53,038 nucleotides of DNA from Alteromonadaceae bacterium (lineage in GTDB: Bacteria; Pseudomonadota; Gammaproteobacteria; Enterobacterales; Alteromonadaceae), in the NCBI GenBank assembly GCA_015487235.1, contig WFQC01000037.1, forward strand, positions 1 through 53,038, given 5' to 3'. The notes under the pieces were generated by a model. It worked only from the letters and a program-made list of their open reading frames with translations. It was not told the origin of the DNA and made no database searches. A program made the position numbers and the translations under genes. Below, in pieces: positions 17,668 to 28,299 of this stretch. The stretch's first letter is position 1. Every line of letters starts with the position of its first letter.

Positions 17668-18837
17668 TTATTCGCCTTCGAGGCCACGAACAGGTTTAAT
17701 CTGCTCCCAATCATGACATGATGGACAAGCCCAATAATGCGTGCTGGTATTAAAACCACAAGTTCTACAACTATAACGTGGTTTCACTTGTAAATAGGCT
17801 GAAATTAGTTCGGTGATCACTGCAAGGTTTTCATGGGGAGCATCTTGCTCAACTTCATTAATTTGCATTTTGACAAAGTGCTTAAAACCACGAATTGTTG
17901 GTCGTTTTTTTAATGCCATTAGCATATATTCTTTGGCTTTAATACTACCTTTAGTGTCTTCAATAAAGCTTACATATTTTATTAAGGCACTGGTACTGCC
18001 GGTTTCTTCATAAACTTTTTTAATAAAAGCAAAAAATTCATCTTCAGCTGATAATTGTTGATAACAAAAGTGCATTTTATCAATAACATCCTGAAAAAAA
18101 TCTCGATCTTGTTTATAAATATCTCGATAACACGTTGCTGCTTCATTAAATTGTTGATGATTCTCATAAATTTTTGCCATGAGCCAATTAGCTCGACAAG
18201 AATTTTTATCATAATTTAGTGCGCTTTCAAGTAATTCTAATACTTGAATAAAATCGTCTTTTTCTAGTGCTTGTGTTGCTAATTCACAATAAAAATTTGC
18301 TAAAGAGTGTAATAATTTTTTGTCTTTACTTTTTACGATAGCCTTTTTTAAAGCAATGCCTTGTTGCCAGTCTTTGGTTGACTGATATATTTGCATTAAA
18401 TAAGTAAGCGCCTTACATTCATAGCCTTTAGACTTTAATGATTTGATAAACATTTTTTCAGCACGATCATAAAGCCCTGCAGAAAGAAAATCTTTTGCTA
18501 ATTCAAAAACCGCTTGTTGTTTTTCTTTATTGGGTAAATTGGCGTGGCGTACAAGGTGTTCATGCACTTTTAAAGCGCGATCAAGCTCACCTCTACGGCG
18601 AAATAGGTTAGCTAAGGCAAAATGAGCCTCAACCGTGTCATTTTCAACTTTAAGTGCTTCAATTAAATGATCTATCGCTTTATCTTGTTGATTCGAAAGT
18701 AAATAGTTTAAGCCTGTCGAGTATTTAATGGAAAGATCTTGTTTTTCACTTTGATCTTTTTGTTTCACACTATTACGCCCCATAAACCAACCATAGCCGG
18801 CTGCAACGGGAAGTAATAAAAAAAGTAGCTCGAGCAT
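17668..18837 (-). CDS. lapB: lipopolysaccharide assembly protein LapB (YciM)
   Basis: 389-aa inner-membrane TPR protein that in E. coli tunes LPS synthesis by promoting FtsH degradation of LpxC. N-terminal membrane anchor (MLELLFLLLPVAAGYGWFMG), a run of TPR motifs, and a C-terminal rubredoxin-like zinc site with C357, C360, C371 and C374. All LapB hallmarks are kept. It starts 2 bp after lapA and is surely cotranscribed with it. Confidence 0.96.
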   Translation of the reverse strand: MLELLFLLLPVAAGYGWFMGRNSVKQKDQSEKQDLSIKYSTGLNYLLSNQQDKAIDHLIEALKVENDTVEAHFALANLFRRRGELDRALKVHEHLVRHANLPNKEKQQAVFELAKDFLSAGLYDRAEKMFIKSLKSKGYECKALTYLMQIYQSTKDWQQGIALKKAIVKSKDKKLLHSLANFYCELATQALEKDDFIQVLELLESALNYDKNSCRANWLMAKIYENHQQFNEAATCYRDIYKQDRDFFQDVIDKMHFCYQQLSAEDEFFAFIKKVYEETGSTSALIKYVSFIEDTKGSIKAKEYMLMALKKRPTIRGFKHFVKMQINEVEQDAPHENLAVITELISAYLQVKPRYSCRTCGFNTSTHYWACPSCHDWEQIKPVRGLEGE

Positions 18838-18839
18838 AA

Positions 18840-19085
18840 TTAGTGACTTAATGGTTCAGTTGAATTTTTTTTCTTTTTTAGTACTCGTGAAACTTTCCAC
18901 ATAAATGCCGCTAATAAGCCTAAAATAAAGCCCAGCGCGGTAAATAAACTAACCGCCATTGCTACTGACATTTCTGTACGGGCAATTAAATAATTTAACG
19001 TAATCGTTTGTTCATTTTGGCTACCAAAGATAAAAGCGATAGCTAATATGCATAAAAAGACAATTAATGACAAATAAAAGCGCAA
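18840..19085 (-). CDS. lapA: lipopolysaccharide assembly protein LapA (DUF1049)
   Basis: Small membrane protein with two helices (RFYLSLIVFLCILAIAFIFG and a second near VAMAVSLFTALGFILGLLAA) joined by the DUF1049 signature GSQNEQTITLNYLIA. It works with LapB in LPS quality control. I place the start at TTG 19085 because AAGGAG lies seven bases upstream (19094-19099), giving an 81-aa protein that begins like E. coli LapA. An ATG at 19118 in the same frame would add 11 unconserved residues and has no good ribosome-binding site. Confidence 0.88.
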   Translation of the reverse strand: MRFYLSLIVFLCILAIAFIFGSQNEQTITLNYLIARTEMSVAMAVSLFTALGFILGLLAAFMWKVSRVLKKKKNSTEPLSH

Positions 19086-19166
19086 AACCAAGTCTCCTTG
19101 TGACGTAATTGTCAACATTCTACCATTGTTTTATTAAAAAATGCCCTGCAACACTAAAAATCAGAC

Positions 19167-19199
19167 AAAAAAAATGGCGTACTCTAGAGCACACCATTT
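19167..19199 (-). terminator. intrinsic terminator after ihfB
   Basis: On the minus strand an inverted repeat starting AAATGGTGTGCTC and ending CCATTT can pair along about 11-12 bp including G-T pairs and is followed by eight T's. It lies 24 bp after the ihfB stop and separates the rpsA-ihfB unit from lapAB. Confidence 0.9.
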
Positions 19200-19223
19200 A
19201 TTTAAAGAAATTCGTTTATGCAA

Positions 19224-19511
19224 TTAAGCCATCGCTTCATTTACACGTTCGCGTAATTCTTTACCTGGCTTAAAGTGAGGTACATATTTACCAGCTAATT
19301 CAACAGATTCGCCAGTTTTTGGGTTTCTACCGATGCGCGGAGCACGATAATGTAACGAAAAACTACCAAAACCTCTAATCTCGATACGATCACCTTTCGA
19401 TAAGGTTTGCGCCATCATTTCAAGGATTTCTTTAACTGCAATTTCTACATCTTTGGCAGACAAGTGACTTAATTTATCTGCTAATATCTCAATGAGTTCT
19501 GACTTGGTCAT
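19224..19511 (-). CDS. ihfB: integration host factor subunit beta
   Basis: 95-aa DNA-bending protein of the HU/IHF family; pairs with IHF-alpha to shape promoters, origins and recombination sites. The DNA-intercalating arm with [20 protein letters not shown] and the C-terminal [11 protein letters not shown] are typical of the beta subunit. It lies downstream of rpsA as in E. coli and Pseudomonas and ends at a strong terminator. Confidence 0.96.
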   Translation of the reverse strand: MTKSELIEILADKLSHLSAKDVEIAVKEILEMMAQTLSKGDRIEIRGFGSFSLHYRAPRIGRNPKTGESVELAGKYVPHFKPGKELRERVNEAMA

Positions 19512-19636
19512 TTGACCCTCCAGTGTTCATCCAGCTACGCGCTAAAGCGAATTTGCGCCAATGGAATAAAAACCCAAAGGGAACAAAAAGATTTACACCT
19601 TATTATTCCCTTCACCTCAAACGCAAGCGGCTTTAC

Positions 19637-21301
19637 TTAGCTTTTTGCGTTTTTGAATGCTTCAGCCATTGCACTTAATGTTGCGCTTTCTTCAGCTTGA
19701 TTTAAGCTATCAATCGCTTGACGCTCTTCAGCTTGATCTTTCGCTTTAATAGACAAGCTAATAACGCGGTTCTTACGATCAACACCAACAAACTTCGCTT
19801 CAACAGTATCACCAACTGATAATACAGTAGAAGCATCTTCAACGCGATCTGCTGAGATATCAGCAACGCGAATATAACCTTCAACTTCTGGGGCTAATTC
19901 AACTTTCGCGCCTTTAGCATCAACTTCAATGACCTTACCAGTAACAATAGCACCTTTTTTGTTATCTGTCAGATACATATTGAACGGATCATCTTCAGTT
20001 TGTTTAACACCTAAAGAAATACGCTCACGTTCTGGGTCAACTTGTAGCACAACCGCTGAGATTTCGTCACCTTTTTTGAAGTCACGAACCGCTTCTTCAC
20101 CACCTTTCCAAGAAATATCAGATAAGTGTACTAAGCCATCAATACCGCCTTCAAGACCAATAAAGATACCAAAGTCAGTGATTGATTTGATCTTACCTGT
20201 AACCTTGTCACCCTTGTTGTAGTTTTTCGCAAACTCTTCCCATGGATTCGGGATACACTGTTTAAGACCTAATGAAATACGACGACGTTCTTCATCAATT
20301 TCTAACACTTTAACTTCAACGCTATCACCTAAGCTAACCACTTTAGATGGGTGAATGTTTTTGTTCGTCCAATCCATTTCAGAAACGTGTACTAAACCTT
20401 CTACGCCTTCTTGAATTTCAACAAAACAACCGTAGTCAGTTAAGTTTGTAACACGACCTGTAAGTTTTGAACCTTCAGGGAAGCGGTTAGCAATAGCTAC
20501 CCATGGATCTTCACCTAATTGCTTCATACCTAGCGATACACGAGTACGCTCACGGTCAAACTTCAATACTTTAACAGGAATTTCATCACCTACATTAACA
20601 ATTTCACTTGGGTGTTTAACACGTTTCCAAGCCATATCGGTAATGTGAAGTAAACCATCAATACCACCTAAATCAACAAATGCACCGTAATCAGTTAAAT
20701 TTTTAACGATACCTTTAACTTCTTGACCTTCAGCTAATGATGCTAATAATTCATCACGTTCTACACTGTTTTCAGATTCGATAACAGCACGACGAGAAAC
20801 AACAACGTTATTACGCTTTTGATCAAGCTTAATAACTTTGAATTCTAATTCTTTGCCTTCAAGATGCGTTGTGTCACGTACAGGACGTACATCAACTAAT
20901 GAACCCGGTAAGAAAGCACGAATATTACTTACTTCAACCGTGAAACCACCCTTAACTTTACCGTTAATTACACCCGTAACAGTTGCTTTTTCTTCGTATG
21001 CTTTTTCAAGCACTTGCCATGCTTCATGACGTTTTGCTTTTTCACGAGAAAGAATTGTTTCACCGAAACCATCATCAGCAGCATCAAGCGCAACGTCAAT
21101 TACGTCTCCAACTTCAACTTCTAATTCACCGGCAGCATTTTTAAATTGCTCAACAGGAATAACACTTTCAGATTTTAAGCCAGCATCGACTAAAACATTA
21201 TCTTTAGTGATTGCTACAACGGTTCCTTTAACGATTGAACCAGGGCGAGTTTCGGTTTCTTTTAAACTTTCTTCAAAAAGTTCTGCAAAATTTTCAGTCA
21301 T
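19637..21301 (-). CDS. rpsA: 30S ribosomal protein S1
   Basis: 554-aa protein with six S1 RNA-binding repeats (roughly 20-87, 105-171, 190-260, 277-347, 364-434, 451-520), with typical repeat text such as [20 protein letters not shown]. It recruits mRNA to the 30S subunit. Length and repeat number match E. coli S1. Its 97-bp upstream gap could hold the autogenous leader known in gammaproteobacteria. Confidence 0.98.
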   Translation of the reverse strand: MTENFAELFEESLKETETRPGSIVKGTVVAITKDNVLVDAGLKSESVIPVEQFKNAAGELEVEVGDVIDVALDAADDGFGETILSREKAKRHEAWQVLEKAYEEKATVTGVINGKVKGGFTVEVSNIRAFLPGSLVDVRPVRDTTHLEGKELEFKVIKLDQKRNNVVVSRRAVIESENSVERDELLASLAEGQEVKGIVKNLTDYGAFVDLGGIDGLLHITDMAWKRVKHPSEIVNVGDEIPVKVLKFDRERTRVSLGMKQLGEDPWVAIANRFPEGSKLTGRVTNLTDYGCFVEIQEGVEGLVHVSEMDWTNKNIHPSKVVSLGDSVEVKVLEIDEERRRISLGLKQCIPNPWEEFAKNYNKGDKVTGKIKSITDFGIFIGLEGGIDGLVHLSDISWKGGEEAVRDFKKGDEISAVVLQVDPERERISLGVKQTEDDPFNMYLTDNKKGAIVTGKVIEVDAKGAKVELAPEVEGYIRVADISADRVEDASTVLSVGDTVEAKFVGVDRKNRVISLSIKAKDQAEERQAIDSLNQAEESATLSAMAEAFKNAKS

Positions 21302-21398
21302 AACTTGTTTATAGACTCAGTTATTAATCCAATCAACATCATTGTTTCATGGGGTTGTTTAAAAAGTTGAGTGCATCCTTACAGTCAACCAAAATTAA
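21302..21398 (-). promoter_or_regulatory. rpsA leader, possible S1 autoregulatory region
   Basis: The gap between cmk and rpsA contains on the minus strand the string GAAACAATGATGTTGATTGG and other AU-rich segments, but no strong Shine-Dalgarno sequence before the rpsA ATG. In E. coli the rpsA leader is also Shine-Dalgarno-poor and folds so that S1 controls its own translation. The analogy is inference; I have not computed a fold. Confidence 0.35.
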
Positions 21399-22091
21399 TT
21401 ATGTTACACTTTTAGCCATTTTTTCATGGATAAAAGTTGTTATTTTATCGACGACACTTTCAATAGAAAGTTCTGTAGAATCAATAATTAACGCTCCTTC
21501 GGCGGGTACTAACGGCGCAACTTTTCGGTTACGATCTCGCTCGTCTCTTTGACGTATGTCATCCAAAAGGCGCCCGATTTTAACATCAAAGCCCTTTGCT
21601 TTCAACTGTTGATATCGACGCTGTGCTCTCTCTTCTGCGCTTGCCGTTAAAAATATTTTAACGGGGGCATCAGTAAAAACTACAGTTCCCATATCACGGC
21701 CGTCAGCAACTAAGCCAGGTGCTAACCGAAAAGCACGCTGGCGACGCAATAAAGCTTCTCTAACACGCGGAAAAGCAGCCACTTTTGAAGCGAGCTCCCC
21801 TATTTCTTCAGTGCGTATCGAATGGGTTACATCCTCACCTTCTAAAATGACTTTCGTTTCACTATTATTTGAAACATCAAACTGCACATCAAGATGAGCC
21901 GCGATAGGTATTAAAGCTTCTTCATCTTCAATACCCAGCTTATGGTGTTCAATAGCAACCGCTAAAACTCGGTAAATGGCACCACTGTCTAATAAGTGCC
22001 AACCTTGTTGCTTTGCAATAATAGAGGCAACGGTTCCTTTACCTGCGCCACTTGGCCCGTCAATGGTTACTACGGGAATTTGCTCATTCAT
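21399..22091 (-). CDS. cmk: cytidylate kinase
   Basis: 230-aa kinase that phosphorylates CMP and dCMP. P-loop GPSGAGKGT at 12-20, the CMP-binding segment [13 protein letters not shown] and the lid RDERDRNR are in place. Normal length. Located between aroA and rpsA, as in E. coli and Pseudomonas, and probably cotranscribed with them. Confidence 0.97.
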   Translation of the reverse strand: MNEQIPVVTIDGPSGAGKGTVASIIAKQQGWHLLDSGAIYRVLAVAIEHHKLGIEDEEALIPIAAHLDVQFDVSNNSETKVILEGEDVTHSIRTEEIGELASKVAAFPRVREALLRRQRAFRLAPGLVADGRDMGTVVFTDAPVKIFLTASAEERAQRRYQQLKAKGFDVKIGRLLDDIRQRDERDRNRKVAPLVPAEGALIIDSTELSIESVVDKITTFIHEKMAKSVT

Positions 22092-22145
22092 AATACTCTT
22101 CCTGAATTCATTACTACTTGCTGCGATCGTTTTACGACGATCTCG

Positions 22146-23504
22146 TTAAGCTTTTGCAATAATTGACAAGCCGACTTGATTTGCCAAACTCACAAAGCTT
22201 GGAAACGAAGTCGCTACATTATCACAGTCTAAAATTATCACTTCACCTTGTGCACGCAATGCGCTAATAGCAAATGACATTGCAATGCGGTGATCATCAA
22301 AACTATTTACTGTACCTGAGGTTAACTGCCCACCAATAATATCAATACCATCATCGTAAACCGTGCAGTTAATACCTAAGGTTGTTAATCCATCAGCCAT
22401 CGCTTGTATGCGATCACTCTCTTTTACTCTAAGCTCTTCAGCTTCACGTAATCGTGTTATACCAGTAGCACAAGCTGCCGCAATAAATATGGCAGGAAAT
22501 TCATCAATAGCCAGTGGTACATCTTGTGCTTTTATATCAATACCTTGCAAAGCGCTGGATTTTACCACAATATCAGCAACAGGTTCACCCCCTGCCATTC
22601 TTTCGTTGATTATGGTCAAATTCCCTTGCATTTGTTGCAATATATTAATGGCACCAATACGCGTTGGGTTCATACCAACATTACGAATGATTAACTCGCC
22701 TTCTTTGGCAATGAGTCCTGCTACCATAAAAAAAGTGGCGGATGAAATATCTCCAGGTACTTGAATATCGCATGCAGTTAACGGATGACCACCTTCAATC
22801 GAAATACGTGTTTTTTCAACACAATCATCGATATTTTTTTCAACCGTAATGGGGTAGCCAAACGCTTGTAACATACGTTCAGTATGATCTCGCGTGATAC
22901 CTGGTTCGGTAACTTTCGTGATCCCTTTTGCATACATACCTGCAAGTAATATGCATGATTTCACCTGAGCACTTGCCATAGGTAGATGATAATCAATTGC
23001 TTTTAGTGTTTGATTGTCAGCTAATCCCTCACAAACAATGGGCGGAGTACCAGCATCACTTGCCTGAATATTGGCATTCATTTGTTTGAGCGGATCAACA
23101 ACTCTGCGCATAGGGCGTTTATTTAATGATGAATCACCAAGCATGGTAGATGAAAATTTTTGTCCCGCTAAAATACCTGAAAGCAAGCGAATAGAGGTGC
23201 CAGAATTACCCACATTAAGCGTTTCTTTCGGAGCCGTTAGTCCATATAGCCCTTTACCATGTACTGTTACATTATTATGGCTATCAGGGCCTTCTATCTC
23301 AATACCCATGGTTTTAAAGGCATTCATAGTTGCAAGGCAATCTTGTCCAGGTAAAAACCCACTAATATGTGTTGTACCCTGAGCTAAAGCACCAAACATA
23401 ATAGAACGATGAGAAACTGATTTATCGCCGGGAACAATAATATCTCCAACCGCACGGCTGCTAGGTTGGGCGACAAAGTGTAGGTTTTGAGCAGAATGAG
23501 ACAT
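22146..23504 (-). CDS. aroA: 3-phosphoshikimate 1-carboxyvinyltransferase (EPSP synthase), class II sequence type
   Basis: 452-aa enzyme joining shikimate-3-phosphate and PEP in the sixth step of chorismate synthesis. The four motifs used to define class II EPSP synthases are all present: GDKS (26-29), SAQVK (178-182), RDHTE (205-209) and NPTR (279-282). E. coli, Vibrio and Shewanella-type class I enzymes instead read PGSKS...NRA. The text is closest to the Bacillus enzyme and to the AroA half of the Pseudomonas TyrA-AroA fusion. Glycine 102 in NSGTS, near the PEP site, is kept. Gene order serC-aroA-cmk-rpsA is the usual one, so this is the only aroA visible. Function is secure; class assignment rests on motifs read by eye. 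Confidence 0.96.
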   Translation of the reverse strand: MSHSAQNLHFVAQPSSRAVGDIIVPGDKSVSHRSIMFGALAQGTTHISGFLPGQDCLATMNAFKTMGIEIEGPDSHNNVTVHGKGLYGLTAPKETLNVGNSGTSIRLLSGILAGQKFSSTMLGDSSLNKRPMRRVVDPLKQMNANIQASDAGTPPIVCEGLADNQTLKAIDYHLPMASAQVKSCILLAGMYAKGITKVTEPGITRDHTERMLQAFGYPITVEKNIDDCVEKTRISIEGGHPLTACDIQVPGDISSATFFMVAGLIAKEGELIIRNVGMNPTRIGAINILQQMQGNLTIINERMAGGEPVADIVVKSSALQGIDIKAQDVPLAIDEFPAIFIAAACATGITRLREAEELRVKESDRIQAMADGLTTLGINCTVYDDGIDIIGGQLTSGTVNSFDDHRIAMSFAISALRAQGEVIILDCDNVATSFPSFVSLANQVGLSIIAKA

Positions 23505-23600
23505 GATTTTTCCAAAAATTAAGGTATTAGGTTTAATGTGTTTAGTATATTTTCAATAAAATTTAGGAACATAAGATTGGTTCAATTACATAAAAAGCAC

Positions 23601-24686
23601 TTAACTATTTTGCTGAGCAAAGGTTTGCATAAAGTGAACAAGGGCTTTAACTCCCGATAGCGGCATCGCATTATAAATACTTGCACGCATACCACCAACA
23701 CTACGATGCCCTTTCAGCGCCACTAAACCCGCACTTTGCGCTTGCGCTAAAAATTCAGCATTAAGGCTTTCATCTGTTAGCCAAAAAGGTACATTCATTA
23801 AGCTACGATAATGATTGTCAATATGATTGACATAAAAATGGCTCTCATCAATCGCTTTATATAATAGTTGCGCTTTTTGTTGGTTAATTTGACTAATAGC
23901 ACTGACTCCGCCCTGATCTTTCAACCACTCAAAAACAAGCCCAGCCAAATACCACGCATAAGTAGGTGGCGTATTATACATAGAGCCATTTTTAGCGATA
24001 AGCGTATAATTCATAATAGAAGGGGTTTGTTGACAAGCTTGATTAAGCATATCTTCTCGTATAATAACAATGGTTAACCCTGACGGACCAATATTTTTTT
24101 GTGCGCCTGCATAAATTAAGGCAAATTTATTCACATCAATTGCACGCGATAAAATAGTTGAAGACATATCAGCGACCAAAGGAACACCATGAGTTTCTGG
24201 TATTGAAAAAATTTCTAAGCCATCAACCGTTTCATTGGGGCAATAATGCACATAAGCCGCATCAGCCGTTAGCGGCCATTGCGAGGAAGGCTTTAAAGAC
24301 GTTTGCCCATTTTCTTGCTTGGTAATATCAATAACATTGATCTCACCAAAGTTTTTCGCTTCGTGTGCTGCCGCCTTTGACCATGCGCCAGAAACAATAT
24401 AGTCGGCAGTTTTTCCTTGCGGTAATAAGTTTAAAGGTACTGCTGAAAACTGCCCTCGACCACCTCCATGACAAAAGAGTACTTTATAATTTTCAGGAAT
24501 ATGCATTAGTTCACGTAAGTCTGCTTCTGCTTTTTCAGCAACACCAATAAATTCTTTACTACGGTGGCTCAACTCCATTACTGAACAACCCGTATTTTGC
24601 CAATGCACAAACTCTTTTTGAGCCTTTGCCATAACCGCTTTAGGTAACATAGCAGGGCCCGCACAAAAATTATAAACTTCAGTCAT
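23601..24686 (-). CDS. serC: phosphoserine aminotransferase
   Basis: 361-aa PLP-dependent enzyme that makes 3-phosphoserine for serine and also serves pyridoxal phosphate synthesis. Opening [10 protein letters not shown], substrate-binding HRSKEF and the PLP lysine K197 in [10 protein letters not shown] are clear. Length equals the E. coli enzyme. It lies directly upstream of aroA, an old gammaproteobacterial pairing. Confidence 0.97.
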   Translation of the reverse strand: MTEVYNFCAGPAMLPKAVMAKAQKEFVHWQNTGCSVMELSHRSKEFIGVAEKAEADLRELMHIPENYKVLFCHGGGRGQFSAVPLNLLPQGKTADYIVSGAWSKAAAHEAKNFGEINVIDITKQENGQTSLKPSSQWPLTADAAYVHYCPNETVDGLEIFSIPETHGVPLVADMSSTILSRAIDVNKFALIYAGAQKNIGPSGLTIVIIREDMLNQACQQTPSIMNYTLIAKNGSMYNTPPTYAWYLAGLVFEWLKDQGGVSAISQINQQKAQLLYKAIDESHFYVNHIDNHYRSLMNVPFWLTDESLNAEFLAQAQSAGLVALKGHRSVGGMRASIYNAMPLSGVKALVHFMQTFAQQNS

Positions 24687-24818
24687 GAATATATTCCTAA
24701 AATATCGTATCGGGTAGGGTTAAACTTTTAGATTGATGCATTTAATACCTTATTAACATCACAAGGTAACGCACTTTATTTGACATTAAAGTCAGCCCTA
24801 TTACCCTTATAATCACAT

Positions 24819-24843
24819 AAAAAAAGGCGGTTAAACCGCCTTT
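24819..24843 (-). terminator. intrinsic terminator downstream of gyrA
   Basis: Stem AAAGGCGG/CCGCCTTT with a 5-nt loop; read on the minus strand it is followed by seven T's. It lies about 96 bp after the gyrA stop and before serC, so serC likely has its own promoter. Confidence 0.85.
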
Positions 24844-24857
24844 CCTTCATATAACGG

Positions 24858-24936
24858 CTAGCGCATGTTGATTTTTTTAAAACACATTTTATTGGAAATA
24901 AATAAAATGTGAACTCAACCACTCAACACGTGCTAG
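24858..24936. repeat. nested inverted repeats just after gyrA
   Basis: An 11-bp perfect inner stem, CACATTTTATT (24883-24893) with AATAAAATGTG (24901-24911), is enclosed by an imperfect 14-bp outer pair, CTAGCGCATGTTGA (24858-24871) with TCAACACGTGCTAG (24923-24936). The outer arm ends 2 bp from the gyrA stop codon. It may be a transcript-stabilising 3' structure or a terminator acting before the one at 24819-24843. Confidence 0.6.
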
Positions 24937-24938
24937 GA

Positions 24939-27644
24939 TTAATTGCCATCATCAGGCGATTCATCCGTGACAGTTGCAGAGTCAACAGCAGTGTCTGTAT
25001 TTTCTACACTGTCTGTACTAGCACTTACCTGCCCTTCTTCAGCAACTAATGTTTCATCAACTTCATCAATACGCTGTAAAGCAACAACATGCTCATCTTC
25101 AGCAGTACGAATAATGCGTACGCCTTGCGTGTTACGTCCAATAATGCTGACTTCATTAACGCGAGTACGTACTAAAGTACCACTGTCAGTGATCAGCATA
25201 ATTTCGTCTTGCTCTTCAACTTGTACTGCGCCGACAACTGGGCCATTTCGTTCACTTACTTTAATAGAAACAACCCCTTTAGTAGCACGACTTTTTGCTG
25301 GATATTCAGCAAGTTCAGTACGCTTACCATAACCATTTTCGGTAATGGTTAATATTGCACCATCTGATTTAGGCACAATCAGCGAAACTACTTTTTGTTC
25401 GCCTTCTAGCTTAATACCTCGAACACCAGTCGCCGTACGTCCCATTGGACGAAGAGCATAAAGTTCTTCTCCCGTTTCAGGATCTCGTTTTATCTCTCCA
25501 GTTTCACTGTCGCGTACTTTTTCATTAAAGCGAACAACTTTACCCGCATCTGAAAATAACATAATGTCATTTTCACCGTTGGTAATATCAACACCAATTA
25601 AGGTGTCATCATCACGTAAATTCAAGGCAATAATACCGTTAGCACGTTGATTCGAATAAGCCGTTAATGGTGTTTTCTTCACTGTACCTGAAGCCGTTGC
25701 CATAATGATAAACTTATCTTCTTCGTATTCACGTACAGGTAAAATCGCCGTAATACGTTCATCACTTTCTAGTGGTAATAAGTTAACAATAGGACGCCCT
25801 CGAGCTGTTCTGCTGGCGAGCGGTAATTGATATACTTTTAACCAGTAAAGCTTACCACGGTTAGAAAAACACAAAATAGTATCATGGGTATTAGCGACCA
25901 ATAGACGTTCAATAAAATCTTCATCTTTCATTTTGGTTGCCGCTTTACCTTTACCACCGCGACGTTGCGCTTGATAATCAGAAAGCACTTGATATTTTAC
26001 ATAGCCTTCATGCGATAAAGTTACCACAACATCTTCTTCGGTGATCAAATCTTCCATCGAAAGATCATGCGACGCAGAAGTTATTTCTGTACGGCGCTCG
26101 TCACCAAATTCATCGCGAATTTCTTCTAATTCTTCACGAATAACTTCCATTAAACGTTCAGGACTAGCAAGAATATGCATTAATTCAGCAATAATATCTA
26201 ATAACGCTTTGTACTCACTTAGAATTTTTTCATGTTCTAAGCCTGTTAGCTTGTGTAAGCGTAACTCTAAAATAGCCTGTGCTTGTTGGGGCGATAAATA
26301 ATATAAGCCGTCTCGAATACCAAACTCTGGTTCTAACCATTCTGGACGCGCAGCATCATCACCCGCACGATCAAGCATGTCTCTAACGGTACCTAATGCC
26401 CAACCTCGAGCAAGTAACCCTTCTTTAGCTTCAGCAGGGGTTGGCGAGGTTTTGATCAACTCAATAATAGGGTCAATATTGGCCAGTGCTATTGATAAAC
26501 CTTCAAGTAAGTGCGCGCGCTCACGTGCTTTTCGTAATTCAAAAACCGTACGGCGAGTAACCACTTCTCGGCGATGCAAAATAAAGGCATCAAGCATTTC
26601 TTTTAGATTAAATAATTTAGGTTGGCCATTCGTTAACGCCACCATATTTAAACCAAAAGACACTTGCATTTGTGTCAATTTGAAAAGATTATTTAAAACA
26701 ACCTCACCAACTTCACCTCGTTTGACTTCAATAACCATGCGCATACCGTCTTTATCAGACTCATCACGCAAAGCTGAAATCCCTTCAAGGCGTTTTTCTT
26801 TTACCAATTCAGCCATTTTTTCAATTAATTTGGCTTTATTGACTTGGTAAGGCAACTCGTGCACTACAATCGTTTCTTTACCGGTTTTTTCATCAACTTC
26901 GATATCAGCACGGGCACGAATTTTTATTTTGCCTCGTCCCGTACGGTAAGCTTCTTGAATACCGGCTCGACCACTGATAATACCTGCGGTGGGAAAATCA
27001 GGACCAGGAATAATTTCCAATAATTCCTCGAAAGTAATTTCACTGTTGTTAATAATCGCTAAGCAACCGTTGATCACTTCCGTAAGGTTATGTGGCGGAA
27101 TATTGGTTGCCATACCCACCGCAATACCTGAGGTGCCATTAACTAATAAGTTAGGCACTCGGGTTGGCATAACCGCTGGAATTTGTTCGGTACCATCATA
27201 GTTAGGTACATAATCAACCGTTTCTTTGTCAAGATCAGCCAAAATTGAATGGGCTATTTTAGCCATACGAATTTCGGTATAACGCATTGCGGCAGCCGAG
27301 TCACCATCAACAGAACCAAAGTTCCCTTGACCATCAACTAGCATATAACGTAAAGAAAAAGGTTGCGCCATACGAACAATAGTGTCGTAAACCGCAGTAT
27401 CACCATGAGGGTGATATTTACCAATTACGTCACCAACAACACGGGCTGATTTTTTATAAGGCTTATTCCACGCGTTACCGAGTACATCCATCGCGAAAAG
27501 AACACGACGATGCACGGGTTTTAGACCATCGCGTACATCAGGTAAAGCACGTCCTACAATAACGCTCATCGCGTAATCTAGGTATGAATTTTTGAGCTCG
27601 TCTTCAATATTGACTGGAACAATTTGTTTGGCAAGATCTGTCAT
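24939..27644 (-). CDS. gyrA: DNA gyrase subunit A
   Basis: 901-aa breakage-rejoining subunit of gyrase, which introduces negative supercoils. Catalytic Y122 ([10 protein letters not shown]), and the GyrA box QRRGGKGK in the C-terminal pinwheel needed for DNA wrapping. Numbering in the N-terminal part matches E. coli. In the quinolone-interaction loop the residues are T83 and D87 ([10 protein letters not shown]); threonine at 83 is natural in several gammaproteobacteria such as Pseudomonas, so it is not read as a resistance change. The C-terminal tail is long and acidic. No intein or frameshift. Confidence 0.98.
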   Translation of the reverse strand: MTDLAKQIVPVNIEDELKNSYLDYAMSVIVGRALPDVRDGLKPVHRRVLFAMDVLGNAWNKPYKKSARVVGDVIGKYHPHGDTAVYDTIVRMAQPFSLRYMLVDGQGNFGSVDGDSAAAMRYTEIRMAKIAHSILADLDKETVDYVPNYDGTEQIPAVMPTRVPNLLVNGTSGIAVGMATNIPPHNLTEVINGCLAIINNSEITFEELLEIIPGPDFPTAGIISGRAGIQEAYRTGRGKIKIRARADIEVDEKTGKETIVVHELPYQVNKAKLIEKMAELVKEKRLEGISALRDESDKDGMRMVIEVKRGEVGEVVLNNLFKLTQMQVSFGLNMVALTNGQPKLFNLKEMLDAFILHRREVVTRRTVFELRKARERAHLLEGLSIALANIDPIIELIKTSPTPAEAKEGLLARGWALGTVRDMLDRAGDDAARPEWLEPEFGIRDGLYYLSPQQAQAILELRLHKLTGLEHEKILSEYKALLDIIAELMHILASPERLMEVIREELEEIRDEFGDERRTEITSASHDLSMEDLITEEDVVVTLSHEGYVKYQVLSDYQAQRRGGKGKAATKMKDEDFIERLLVANTHDTILCFSNRGKLYWLKVYQLPLASRTARGRPIVNLLPLESDERITAILPVREYEEDKFIIMATASGTVKKTPLTAYSNQRANGIIALNLRDDDTLIGVDITNGENDIMLFSDAGKVVRFNEKVRDSETGEIKRDPETGEELYALRPMGRTATGVRGIKLEGEQKVVSLIVPKSDGAILTITENGYGKRTELAEYPAKSRATKGVVSIKVSERNGPVVGAVQVEEQDEIMLITDSGTLVRTRVNEVSIIGRNTQGVRIIRTAEDEHVVALQRIDEVDETLVAEEGQVSASTDSVENTDTAVDSATVTDESPDDGN

Positions 27645-27787
27645 AAAACAGCGGTTTCCCTAAAATTAGAAAGTCTTCAAATTATTATTTTTACTAAGCA
27701 TGAAATACTAACATAAATCGCCTAGATTTAGGCACCAATTCTGCCTAATTTTTGTTTTTATCACAACTAGATTATTTTCATTTACGC

Positions 27788-27835
27788 AAAGCCCCATAAT
27801 AATAGGGCTTTGCTAGGGCGTGCCCTATTATTATG
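27788..27835. repeat. three mutually exclusive hairpins upstream of gyrA
   Basis: A perfect 14-bp stem joins CATAATAATAGGGC (27795-27808) and GCCCTATTATTATG (27822-27835). The same bases can form AAAGCCC/GGGCTTT (27788-27794 with 27805-27811) and TAGGGC/GCCCTA (27814-27819 with 27822-27827). It lies 20 bp after the OsmC-family stop and about 144 bp before gyrA. There is no adjacent T tract, so it is not a classic terminator; a dispersed palindrome or a switching structure is possible. Confidence 0.65.
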
Positions 27836-27855
27836 AGTTTAAAATAGCACCCTAT

Positions 27856-28299
27856 TTATGAAACCAATTCACCTTTACTGTTGAAAATATCAACATTAAC
27901 TTCAATACCATGACGAACACTTTGAGTCACTACACAAAAATCTTCAAATTGACTGATGATACGATCAAAGTGAGCAATATTTTCAGCCTCATTACCTAAA
28001 GTAAGCGCTACTGAGATATGAGTAACTCGCCAGCGCTTCTCAACGCGTTCAATAGTACCTGTTACTTTAGCGCTCATTTCTCCAGCCTGTTGATGATATT
28101 TTTGAATAGAAAAAAGTAAGCTAGCACATAAACAGTTAGCCACCGAGGCAATTAATAAACGAGCAGGGTTAGGCCCTTGCCCTTCACCTAAAGGAGCTGG
28201 TTCATCGGTAAGTAGCTGCCCAAATTCACCAAAGTCGATCATAAATTGGTAGCCTTGGGTATTACGTAAGCTGATTGAAAATTCTTGTTGCTCTGCCAT
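27856..28299 (-). CDS. OsmC-family protein
   Basis: 147-aa OsmC/Ohr-like protein. The family includes thiol peroxidases for organic hydroperoxides, and two cysteines are seen in positions expected for this (ANCLCASLLF and FCVVTQSVRHG). The start is set at ATG 28299, eight bases after AAGGA; the ATG at 28308 abuts that site. Without a closer match I cannot tell Ohr, OsmC or the YhfA branch apart. A 6-bp palindrome GTAATA/TATTAC lies at 28360-28375 in the gap shared with ubiG, with no known binder. Confidence 0.85.
   Translation of the reverse strand: MAEQQEFSISLRNTQGYQFMIDFGEFGQLLTDEPAPLGEGQGPNPARLLIASVANCLCASLLFSIQKYHQQAGEMSAKVTGTIERVEKRWRVTHISVALTLGNEAENIAHFDRIISQFEDFCVVTQSVRHGIEVNVDIFNSKGELVS

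Noticed and set aside
27380-27420. Threonine at GyrA position 83 as a quinolone-resistance mutation
   Set aside because: Threonine is the natural residue in several gammaproteobacteria and D87 is kept, so it is more likely lineage-typical.
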